Both the position numbers and the translations under genes were made by a program. A DNA stretch of 64,000 nt. It comes from Ochotona curzoniae (taxonomy: Eukaryota > Chordata > Mammalia > Lagomorpha > Ochotonidae). Below are positions 34,564 through 46,700 of this stretch, one piece after another (positions within the stretch are counted from its first letter, which is position 1; each line of letters begins with the position of its first letter). The stretch is taken from positions 372,001 through 436,000 of the forward strand of contig NW_024466399.1 of assembly GCF_017591425.1 (NCBI RefSeq), given 5' to 3'. Below the pieces are notes generated by a model, which was not told where the DNA came from, did not search any database, and was given only the letters and a program-made list of their open reading frames with translations.

Positions 34564-34782
34564 ATGGCGGCCGCAGCGCCGGCTGCAGAAGGCGCAGACC
34601 TGAGCGCAGCTCCCGTGGCAGACGCCTCCAGCAACGTGGCGTTTGGGGAAGAGGAAGGAGTTGGCTCGGCGGGCGCGGAGAGGGACGGACTCCCGGGAGG
34701 AGCGGAGACCTTGGCAGAGAGCGAGGAGGACGAGGAGGATGTTTTCGAAGTGGAGAAGATCCTGGACATGAAGACCGAGGGC
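34564..34782 (+). CDS. MPHOSPH8: MPHOSPH8 exon 1
   Basis: 73 codons starting at the Kozak-strong ATG. The donor is GAGGGC|gtacgt. It encodes an Ala/Gly/Glu-rich acidic leader and the first strand of the chromodomain (EEDVFEVEKILDMKTEG), including cage residue F61. Confidence 0.95.
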
Positions 34783-37700
34783 GTACGTGCGGGCGGGTCC
34801 CGGGGCGGCGGGCGGGAGCGCTGCAGCTGGGCGGCTGTGCAGCCAGGGCCGTGCACTGGGCACCGCGAGGCTGCAGGAGGCTGCGGGCGGCTGCAGAAGG
34901 GCTCGTGCTGGGGCGCAGGCACACACGGAGCCGCTCCGCCTGCTCCCTTCCTGGCCCTGCGTTCGTGCTCCTCAGCCCCGACGGAACTCCCGCTCAGCCC
35001 GGTCTCAGCCCCGAGGGCCTTGCAGAACTGGCCCAGTGTCCTGTCTGCCTGCGTGAGTTGCACCTCACAGCTGCCTTGGTCGTCCTTGTCCTTCTCCCGT
35101 GAAATCCTGCGCTGCCCGCCGAGGGAGGCGCCTTCTCTCCGCCACCCTTGTTATTGAATCGGTGCAGACCTCTGTTGAGGGCATCAGCCTGGTACTTCTT
35201 CCAGTGCTTGGCATGTGGTAGTTGCTTAGTGTGGATCGGCTTATTGCACGAGTGAGCTGCAGCGGAGGGAGGAGAGAGGAGGCAGCGTGAACCGTGGCAA
35301 AGGTTTCTGTACTTAAGGGGGCAGGTACCTCGGCCCAGGTGGACAGTCTGTATGTCATTTTGTTTAGAAGGTTTACTAATGAATGTTTTTAAGTCAGAGC
35401 GACACAGAGCATCGTCTACCCACTGATTCACAGTGCCGGGACTATCCCCCACTGCCTTTCCCAGGCAGGTAGCTGGATCTGCAGCGAAGTAGCTGGGATT
35501 CCAAAATGGGATGCCAGCATTACAGGCAGTGTCTTAAACCGTTGGGCCAGTCCCAGGAACCAATCTTTGCTTGCTTGTTTTCTATTGCCTGTGTTTAACT
35601 AAACTAAGTGCTGTTGTGTAAGTTAATTTAGAAAACAGGGAGTATTTAATTAGGAGGATGATTTTTTTTTTAAGATTTGTTTATTTTTATAGGAAAGTCA
35701 GATATACAGAGAGGAAGAGAGACAGAGAGGAAGATCTTCCATCCGATGATTCACTCCCCAAGTGAGTGCAACAGCCGATGCTATGCCGATCCAAAGCCAG
35801 GATCCAGGAATTTCTTCCGGGTCTCCCACACGGGTGCAGGGTCCCATGGCTTTGGGCCGTCCTCGACTGCTTTCCCAGGCCACAAGCCGGGAGCTGGATG
35901 GGAAGTAGAGCTGCTGGGATTAGAACTGGCGCTCATATGGGATCCCAGTGTGTTCAAGGTGAGGACTTCAGCCGCTAGGCTACGCCGCCGGCCCGGATGA
36001 TATCTTTTTTAAAAGATTGATTGATTGGTTGATTTGAATGAGATTTCTCTCTGAGAAAGATCCGGAAGAATTCAAAGGTAGCATACAAATGCAAAGAGGT
36101 GGGGAGAGGTTTTCAGTTGTGTGGGTGTCCTCTGTGAACTTGGCCAGAGGGAGCCACGGGAGGGTCAGGAGTGAGGCAAGCCGCTCAGGCAGGAGTCCAA
36201 AATGGGCATTTAATTGAGCTGCAGGTGTGTGTTGTTCGGGGCATGCCATTGTTTTGTTAAAGCTCAAAATTGGTTGCTAACATTTAAGTTCTGTGGGTGA
36301 AGCCGCTGCTTGCAACACCAGTTGAGTCATGGCTGTTTTGTTTACAGACCAGCTCCGTGCTAATGTGCCCGAGAAGACAGCAGAAAATGGTCCCGTACTT
36401 GGACCCCTGCTGCCCTGGGAAGACCTAGACTGCTTCCATACTCACAGTGCGGTAGTGGGATTGTATTGTCGTGATATGTTTTCTCTTCAACCTGTGGTGG
36501 AAATTGTTTCTGAAAGTGAGTGTACTAATTTTTCTAAAAAAAAAGATTTGCTTATTTTTATTGGAAAGTCAAATATACAGAGAGGAGGAGAGACAAAGAT
36601 CTTCTGTCCGCTAACTTACTCCCCAAGTGGCCGCAATGGCTGGAGCGGAGCCGAAGCCAGGAACCAGGAGCTTCTTCTGTATCTCCCCGGCAGGTGCAGG
36701 GTCCCGAGGTGAAATAAATAAATAAAATGAAAGAAAGACAGAGCAAGAGTGAGCTCTCACTTGTTAGTTGACTCCTTAAATGCCAGCAGTGGCTGCAGCT
36801 GGACCAGGCCAGAGCCTTCGTTCAGTGTGGAAGTCAGAACTGCTTGCAGGGTTGGCATCACCGGAGACAGGAACCGTGCCTGGCTCAGACACAGGCACCT
36901 GTGAGAAAGGGTTACCGTAACCACTATTTCAGCTGCTAGGTATGCCCTCCCTAATTTGTATTTTTCATGAATGCATAAACATAAATACATGTGTATTTTC
37001 ATTGGATAACAGACTTAACACTGTATTTATTGTTTTTGAGGAATTTTTTTTTTTTTAAAGATTTGTGTATTTGAAAGTGGGAGAGGTGTTTTTCATTTGC
37101 TGTTTCATTCCCTAAACAGCTGCACCAGCCAGGGATGCAACTCCATCTTTGTCTCCCATGTGAGTGGCAGAGGTCCAGGCACTTGGGTCATCTTTGGCTG
37201 CTTTTCCAGGCACCTACATTAGCAAGGAGCTGGGAATTAAATTAGCACCCATATGGGGTGCCAGCATTACAGATGACCGCCTAATCCACTGTGCCACAGC
37301 CCTGGCCCTAATTATGAAGATATTTTAAAAAAGAGAGATTTGTTGTGCCCAGCGCAGTAGCCATGTGCCAGGAACCCATATGACGTTGGTTTGTACCCCA
37401 GCTGCTCCACTTCCCTTCCAGCTCTCTGATTGTGACCTAGGAAAGCAGTATAAGATGGCCTTGGGACCCTGCACCCCCATGGGAGATCTGAGGGAGACTC
37501 CTGGCTCCTAGCTTTGGATTGGTTCAGCTCTGGCCATTGTGGCCATGTGGGGAGTGAAGCAGCAGATGGCAAATCTGTTTTTCCTTTTCTGTGTCTCTGA
37601 TTTTACAATGAAAACAAATGGATCTTTAAAAAAGAAAACGACATTCTCATGATGCAATGTAATAAAATAATAATAATAATAATAAAAAAAAAAGAAAAAA

Positions 37701-40700
37701 AAAAAAAAAAAGAAAACGACATTGAAGATTTGTTAATTTATTGGAAGGCGTGGGAGGGGAAGAAGACAGAGAGAAAATCCTAGAGCTGTTGTTTCACAAA
37801 TGGCCAAGTCCTGAGCAGGTCTGGAGCCAAAGACACCTTCCTCGTTACCCACGTGGGTGGCTGGGCCTGCCTGGCCATCTTCCGCTGCCTTCCCAGGCAC
37901 ATTGGCAGGAAGCTGCATCAGAAGCAGAGCAGCTGGGACTTGAAGCAACGGTGTGAGAAGATGTGCCACCGTGCTGGCTCCTCCCCCTGTTTTTATGCCC
38001 ACACTCGAAGGTCGTCTGTTTCCTGACCTGTAATTGATAAAAAGTTAACACGTTCTCTGGGATAACTCATCGGATGTTTCCATCACGACCAGGCACGGTT
38101 CCTTTCTTTAGACGGCACTGCGTACCACGAAGGTTACTCTCCCCGGTCGTATAGGCTTCTTAAACAGCATTGCTCACTCACCTTTTTTTATTCTTTGATT
38201 TTAACACACTGTTGTAGAAACTTTAAAAATTGTAGTTTTCTTTCTATGCTGTTTTTTTTTTAAAGATTTATTTATTTATTGGAAAGTCAGATATACAGAG
38301 AGGAGGAGAGACAGAGAGGAAGATCTTCTGTCCGATGATTCACTCCCCAAGTGAGCACAAAGGCTGATGCTATGCCGATCCAAAGCCAGGATCCAGGAAC
38401 CTCTTCCGGGTCTCCCACACGGGTGCAGGGTCCCAAGGCTTTAGGGCTGTCCTCGACTGCTTTCCCAGGCCACAGGCAGGGAGCTGGATGGGAAGTGGGG
38501 CTGCCAGGATTAGAACCAGCACGCATGTAGGATCCCATCCCATGCAAGGCAAGGACTTTGCTATCGTGCTGGGCCCAAATGAACTGTTTTGTTGGTGAGT
38601 TGTAGAATTGTTGTTGTAGAATTGTTTATTTACTCTAGATTCTTAACCAGATTTGATTTGTGAATATTTTCTCCCATTCTCTTGGTTCTCTTTTTCATTC
38701 TGTTGGCAATGCTGATGCACAAAAGTTAAGTTATATTTACAGGTTTTTGGGCGGGGGGGAAGAAAAATACCTACTCTTGAGCTTAAGGTTTTAGCTTATT
38801 TTCATATTTATTTAAGAGATGAAGAGCTCCCACCTGTTGTCTCACACCCTCTCCCCCCATACCTGCAAAAGCTGGGCTGGACAGAAGCTGGGACCCCGAA
38901 ACTCCACCAAGCCTCCCTCGTCAGTGGTAGGCATCTAGCTGGAGCCATACTCGCTGTCGTCACTGTCTCCCTGGTCCGCATTACCCGGAAGCTGAACTCA
39001 GGTCCTTGGGCCATTTTTTGTTGCCTTCCAGGCGTACTAGTAGGGGATTAAATCAGCAGTGGACCAGCCGGGCCAATCCCATGCTTGTTGTGCTGGCATC
39101 TCCTGTGGGCACCAGTTGGAGCCCCAGCTGCTTCACTTCCAATCGTGCGCCACATGGCTCAAGTGCACCCGAGGGGGGAACCTGGATGAAGCACCTGACT
39201 CCTCCCTTTGGGCTGGCCCTCCGGCTGCTGTGGCTGTGTGAGGAGTGAGCCAACGAGGAAAGGTGCATTCCTCCTGTCCTGTCTCTCTCGCTCTGCCTTT
39301 CAAATAAAAAATATATATATATATTTTAAAGTGGAACAGCTGAGACTTGAACCCTCGCTCACATGTGCTGCTGCCATTGTTTTAAGGCAGCGGCTTAACC
39401 CACTGCTGACACCGGCTGATTCTGTTCTTTTCAAGGTGATTTTTGACTCTTCAGGGCCTCTTGTAATTCCACGTGAACTTGAATGACACCACTGACAGCA
39501 GGAACAGAGTGTCACTCTGAGTAGTTGGGGACCGAGCAGGGGCTGGCAGGCTTCTGGCAAATGACGGAGTGGTGCATCTATCAGGCCTTGCACAAGCGGG
39601 GTGGAGAGATGGCGGTTTTTAGCAAAGCTTCTTGGCTTTCCTCGGCAGCCTTTCCTCTTGGGAATTCTCCACAACGTGCTGCCTCAGTCTGTGCAGGAGC
39701 AGATGAGGAGCCCAGGCCCTGCACAAGGCTCTGGCCTCGAATTTCACGTGAATTGTGCAGCTGTGTGCTCTCGGATTAGGGACTTCATCCAGGAGCTTTA
39801 GTGCCCTCGTCTTCAAGATGGGCCATGTATTAGCTTCACGGGGTGGCTGTGAAGATTAAATGAGCTAATATATTGCAGAGTTTGTTTCAAGATTTACATG
39901 GTTTGGGCCCGGCGGTGTGGCCTAGCAGCTAAAGTCCTTGCCTTGAATGCGCCGGGATCACATGTGGGCGCCGGTTCTAATCCCGACAGCTCTACTTCCC
40001 ATCCAGCTCCCTGCTTGTGGCCTGGGAAAGCAGTCGAGGACGGCCCAAAGCCTTGGGACCCTGCACCCATGTGGGAGACCTGGAAGAAGTTCCTGGTTCC
40101 CGGCTTAGGATCGGCCGTTGTGCTCACTTGGGGAGTGAATCATCGGACAGAAGATCTTCCTCTCTGTATATCTTGTCCTCTTGTCTCTCCTCCTCTCTGT
40201 GTATCTGGCTTTATAATTAAAAATAAATAAATCTTAAAAAAAAAAAAGGGCATGCAGTTTCTGTTCAGGAAAATGAAAAAGCTCTGCACAGGACACGACT
40301 ACAACATCATTGGATGTCACCTGCCATGCCCCAGCTCCAGCCCCGTGGCATGCCAGGGCCACAAGCATGCTACTATAGACCCCGTGCACATGCCACAGAG
40401 CTGGGCACTGCACAGCCACTGCACATTGGGATGTTTTGTGTCTCATTGACCACAATAAAAATCCCAGCAAAACACACATCATAGCTCACCTCCAAAAATC
40501 AACACACGACACTTCATAAAACAGAAATCCAACTGTTAGCTGGGCAAGTGGCCAAATCCTACAGGGATGGTGCTCTTGCCAGAGCAGCAGCACATGGGCA
40601 GGAGCCCACCTGTCCGTAGGTCTGTCCACAGCGCCCCTTGCCAGCCCAGCAAACACGCTGGTTCTCATCATTTAGACTCGTGAAGCTCATCTTCCACATA

Positions 40701-43700
40701 AGAGCATAAAATGAGGGTGAGTTGGGCCTGGTGGCGTGGCCTAGCGGCTAAAGTCCTTGCCTTGAACATGCTGGGATCCCATATGGGTACTGGTTCTAAT
40801 CCCGGCAGCTCCACTTTCCATCCAGCTCCCTGCTTGTGGCTTGGGAAAGCAGTCGAGGACGGCCCAAGGCCTTGGGACCCTGCCACCCGCGTGGGAGACC
40901 TGGAAGAGGTTCCTGGCTCCTGGCTTCGGATTGGCATAGCATCGGCCGTTGCGCTCACTTGGGGAGTGAATCATCGGATGGAAGATCTTCCTCTCTGTCT
41001 CTCCTCCTCTCTGTATATCTGACTTTCCAATAAATAAATATATCTTTAAAAAAAAAAGATTTACATGTTTTATGAAAGGTGGAGTTACAGAGAGGGAGAG
41101 CTCCATGTTTCATCCCTAGCTTCAGTTCCCAGAGGGGCTGGGGCTAGGCAGAACCAGGAGTCTGTATCTCCATGTCCCAGGCGTATGTGCAGGGTCGGGA
41201 CGGGAAGAGGAGCCGCTGGATCTCACCGGGGACCTGTGCGACACTGACCCCACGGGTGGAACTGAACCCGTGTGCTACAGTGCCAGCCCAAGGCAGATAT
41301 TCAGTCAGAATTGCAAAGCATGTTGTAGATGAAATGTTTTCAACCGTTTAAAAATGTAAATGTAAAACGATTCTCGGCTCACGAGGTGATCAGGAAGCAG
41401 GCCTCCTAGTAGGCCCCCTGGCCCTAGTCTACAGCATGGACTCTGGGGAGAGCGTGGCAGCCCACCTGAGCTGCAAAGCCCTGGCAGAGCAGCATTGTTT
41501 AAAACACCACTGACTGCTACTTTGGGAATTTAATCTGGGCTAGTCACAGGCTTTGTTCCATTGTGACGAGAGGATGGGGGCGGAGAGTGATAGATCTTGC
41601 ATCTGCTGGTTCACTCCCCAAATGTCTGCAGTGGCCAGAGCTGGGCAGGTCCAAGGCTGGGGAGCCAGGAGCTATTCCCAGGCATGGGTGCAGGGGCTCA
41701 CACACTTGGGCCGTCATCTGTTTTCCTAGGTGCACTCACAGGGAGCTGGCTGGGAATGGAGAAGCTGGAACTCAAAGCGGCCCTCATGGGATGCCAGCAC
41801 CACAGGTGGCAGCTTGACGTGCTGTGTCACAGTGCCAGCCGCAGTGCCTTCATTTATCTTTACAATTTATTAAAAATAACAAAAGGATGGGGTTAGGCAC
41901 TGTGGTAGAGCGGGGTGCGACACTGTATCCCGGAGCCTAGTGGCCGGGGTCCAGTCCTGTTACTGCCTCTGGCTTCCAGCTCCTTGCCAACGCACCTGGG
42001 AGGGGCACATGATGGCTGCAGCACCTGGAGGGGACCATGTTCACATGCTGGGCTCCTGGCGTTGCCCAGGCCTAGCACAGCTAGTGTGGACGTCAGGGGA
42101 GTACCCAGTGGGTGGAAGGACTTTGAATAAACAAACTTTTTTTTAGTTGGAAAGTCAGATATACAGAGAGGAGGAGAGACAGAGAGGAAGATCTTCCATC
42201 CGATGATTCACTCCCCAAGCAACTGCAGCAGCTGGAGCCACAACAATCCAAAGCCAGGAGCCCAGTGCCTCTTCTGGGTCTCGCACAGGGGTACAGGGTA
42301 CCAGGGTCCTCGACTACTTTCCCAGGCCACAAGCAGGGAGCTGGATGGGAAGTGGGGCCGCCGGGATTAGAGCCGGTGCCCATATGGGAGCCCAGTGCAT
42401 GCAAGGCGAGAACTTTTTCTGCTAGGCTACCACGCTGCGCCCTAAAGAAACATTTTTTAAAAGTTGGAAATGAAACTACCTTTGGTTAACAGGTTTTGTA
42501 TTTCTGTGATTCAATGAATAATTTTTTTTTTAAGATTTATTTTATTTTTATTGGAAAGGCAGATATACAGAGAGGAGGAGAGGCAGAGAGGAAGATCTTT
42601 GGTCCAATGATTCACTCCCCAAGTGAGGCACAACAGCCGATGCTATGCCGATCCAAAGCCAGGAACCAGGAACCTCTTCCAGGTCTCCCACGCGGGTGCA
42701 GGGTCCCAAAGCTTTGGGCCATCCTTGACTGCTTTCCCAGGCCACAAGCAGGGAGCTGGATGGGAAGTGGAGCTGCTGGGGTTAGAACCGGCGCCCATAT
42801 GGGATCCCGGGCATGCACTGCGCCACCGCAACGGGTCCGTGAATAATCTTTAATCACTGGAAATCATGTTTTGAAAAATATATATATATTTTTTTTATGG
42901 CAAAGGGAGGTTATATTGTTTTATTTTATTTATTTATTTTTAAAATTTTTATAAAATTTTATTTTGACATTCTTTACATAGTTAATTAGGGTAAGAAGGT
43001 TCAAGGGCTACAGGAAAGTGGATAATACTAGTATTTTTTCCATATTGTTACCTTCATGTTTCAAGGGGGGTATTTAAGGGAGAAGGCCCACCCAATTTCC
43101 CACCCTCCCAAGGTCCCGGATGTAGGGCATGCTCTGAGGTTCTTGCTCAAGTGGTTTTGATATTGCAACAGTTATGAATTGCTGTCAATCTTGCCACTCC
43201 AAGCACTATGAGGGCTTTGAAAAATCCACTGGTTGACATAGTCCATCATAGCTTAGATGGTTGGTTGACCTGTTCTGTCTTCTCTCTTTTCTTAGTTAGG
43301 GTTCTGCATTTAGATTAGTCCAGCATTTAGATTAGGAAGATCTCCAAAGAAACTTTTTGTATGTGCTAACAAGTACAGGGCCTGGCACCGTCCATCGCTC
43401 CAATCAGCTGGTGGTTGCAATTGCTGGGTTGGTTCTGTTTTCACTGCCGACTTCCACTGGAACCAATGGGTGTTGCAGTCCAGCCTGGTTCTGCCCAGCA
43501 CATACTTGGCCCTCACATAAACCAGTGGGAGCTGCAGCCTAGTTGGAGCGACCCACAATAACCCCCACCAAGCCCGCCCCCTACCCTGGTTTGCCAGTAA
43601 GTGTAGCAGTAATCCAGTCTGTCCCACACCCCATTCCACCCCAGCCGCTATCTTAGTTTTATGTCCTCCTGTGGAAGTGGCAGCCCAAGAGGGATGAGCC

Positions 43701-46700
43701 CACTGTTTCCCTCCCAGGCCTCTCCCACTCCCAGATTCCAGCTGATGCTGCGTCTAAGCCCAAACAACCCTCACCCACTTTAATTTTGTTTGCACCAGTA
43801 GGAATAATCCGCCCAGCCCGGCTTTTCCCTGATCTAGTCCGCATGAGGCGCACAGGTGCGGTAGCTCTGCCTAGTCTGGTCTGCCCCCATCCCAGCCCAT
43901 GCTCTCCTGCGGAAGTAGCTGTCCTGCAAAGGAACCCTCCCTTATTCCCCTGCCGGCTCTGCCCACTTCCTTTCTTGTTCTGAGGCTGGTTGGGCGCTGC
44001 GGTCCCTTCTGGTACAGGCAACCTCACCTCGGCATTCCATAATGTGCACTAGTCTTTGTTGTGACCGACCCTGGGTCGACCCACACTGGTGCCTGGATTT
44101 GCCAGTGGATGACGTGGATAGATTCAGCCTGGTCTTGCCCCCACGTCTGCCAATTGTATGCCAGTGGGTAGCTTTCCATGGCCTTTTCAGGGCTGTTTCC
44201 TATCATGTTTCTTGCGTTTACCTGCTGGGTCTGTGTCCTGCCAGAGGAGTTGCCCAGGCTCCTCCATCAGAACCTCTCCCAATGCTAGGTTTCACGCTTA
44301 CCAGTGGGTCCATGAGCCAACCCTACTCAGTCTACCTCCTGTCATAGCAGGAACTGTGGCTTTTCCTGACTGGCCTTCCACCCAATCTGGTTCTTGCTGT
44401 TGGATGTTCCAGCCCAGCCATGGTTTGTCCATACCCACGTATGGCTCACACATGGCTCAGTAGGGGTTTGAGACCCTGCCTAGTCCATCCCACATCTGCC
44501 CTGGTCCTCCAGAACACCAGGGGGTGTTGGGGTCCGGCCCGGTTCGGTGCATCCAATCCCAGTCCACACTTGTGCCAAGGGAGACTACAACTGTTTCCAG
44601 ATCAGAACGCAGCCCCCCTTCCAGGCCACTCGCCTTTTGGTGGGAACCTCAACCCAACTAGGGTTGTCCCCTTTGCTCCCCAACTGGGTCTGTTACCAGG
44701 CATAGATAACGTGCCTGCCAATGGATGTTCTGACTCAGCTTGGCACAGCCCCTCCCCTGTCCCAAACGCTGCCTTAGACACTGTGGCTTAGCGTCCCTGG
44801 CTCCCACAGACCAGCAGGTACAAGAGCCTAGCTCGGCATGACCTCTGCTCCCTCCTGGTTTCTAGTTTTACTTGTGGGCTAAGGTTTGCTCAGTCGTGCC
44901 TAATCTACTCTGTTCCATTACAAGTTGACACACTGGCCAGCTGTTGGAGCTACTTTTGCAGGACAAGCCCCAAGCCATAGCTTCTGCATGACTGGTATTT
45001 GGTGCTCAGCATTATTAGTGATTACAAGTTTTGCTAAGGAAGAGTTACTGCCTGTTTCAGGTCCAAGAAGCACAGTGGGTTCAACCTGGAGCTAATTAAG
45101 CAGCAACTCAAAGAACCAAATCCCCAGAGCTCCCTGGCCGGGCAGCCAGCAGGCAGAACCTGGCCCCAAATGGCACACTGGCCATCCGGGAAAAGCTCAG
45201 CACATGGTGCCTGTGCACATGGCGGCTGTCCGGGATCCAGGCATGAGACGCCCCATCCTGAGACCCTCCAGCTGTCAGGAGGCTGCTGGAAGCTTAAATA
45301 ACCCAGGCCCAAGGTTGCGCCCCTCCCAAATCCCATTCACCACCCCATGAAGGCTGCGGGTGGGTCCCGGACCTGCCCAGTCCCAGAGGCCTCCCCCCTT
45401 GGTCTACTCACCCTGAAGGAAGCAGCCCCCGGAACCCAGCAGACCCGGGAAACAGCTCAGCACATGGTGGCTGTGCATGTGGCGGCTGTCCGGGATCCAG
45501 GCATGAGACGCCCCGTCCTGAGACCCACCTATGTTTTGAAAAATATTAAACCAAGTGTTTGATATGAGAAAATTAGTTAAAAATTACAATATCTAGTATT
45601 TTGAAACATAAAGTATGTGTTTAGTGTAGCGGGTGAAGGAAAAAAGTCAGCATGTACTTTGGCTGACTTATTTGGCCTTACTGTTTTTGATTGCTTTTCC
45701 AGTAGCACGTTTGCATTATATGAGCAAGCCCCAAATGGATCAGGCACCATGTGCGTTCTGAAAAAAAAAAAAAAGAATTTCAATTTTATTGGTAACAGAA
45801 CATCTTTTAGTACCGTTTGCACGAGCTTTTTGCTGCACCTTTGTGGATCGGAGGAGGACTGCTTCCCACGCAGCAGCTCTCAGGGCCTTGACGCCGTTCA
45901 CTGATTTTCATGCTCTGTAACGTGTGGCCTGTTTCTGCTTGGTGCCACAGGGCAGGGTCCTGTACAAAGTCCGCTGGAAGGGCTACGCGTCGGAGGATGA
46001 CACGTGGGAGCCCGAGGTCCACCTGGAGGACTGCAAGGAGGTGCTGCTTGAGTTCAGGAGGAAGAACACGGAGAGCAAGGCCAAAGCCGTCCGGAAGGAC
46101 ATTCAGGTACCACGGGCGGTCTCTTACCCCTGTTTTGTTCTTAAGTCCATGAGCTTATTGTAGGCTTCACGTCAGAAACTACATACATAATTTACAAATA
46201 ATGCATTAATATTATTAGTGTAAATTCCATGTAAGCAGCTGGATTTTGGGGGATGCACGGACAGGCAGTTAGATTCAGGGACCAGGTGCAGGACTGGCCC
46301 CAGACACTGTGGTGGGGGACGCTGCCGTCTTAACTGCTGGCCCGGCACCTTTACGTTAGGGAGATACCTGCCACTTCACTTCCGGATGTCTGCTCAGCTG
46401 TCCTTGGCATTGGATAAGCTTTTTATACTTTCAACATTAACAATATGGAGTCTTAATTTACATGACCTAAAATGGTATTTTTTTGTAAAGATCTATTTAT
46501 TTAAAAGGTGGAGTTAGAGAAAGAGCAAGTGAGAAAGAACTGTCCACCAGTTCCCTCCCTCAGTGAGCCCAGCAGCTGGGGCTGGGCTGGCCAGGAGCCC
46601 GGAGGCCCTGTGAATGTGCAGCCTGGGGTCTCCTCGGTGGGGTCGTCCTCTGCTGCTGTCCAGGTGCTGAGCAGCGAGCTGGGACTCAGCCAGCGCCCAG

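Noticed and set aside
33837..34926. Long open frames across the promoter minisatellite and CpG island, both strands
   Set aside because: GC-rich repeats rarely contain stops; no domain, and they overlap MPHOSPH8 exon 1 in other frames.
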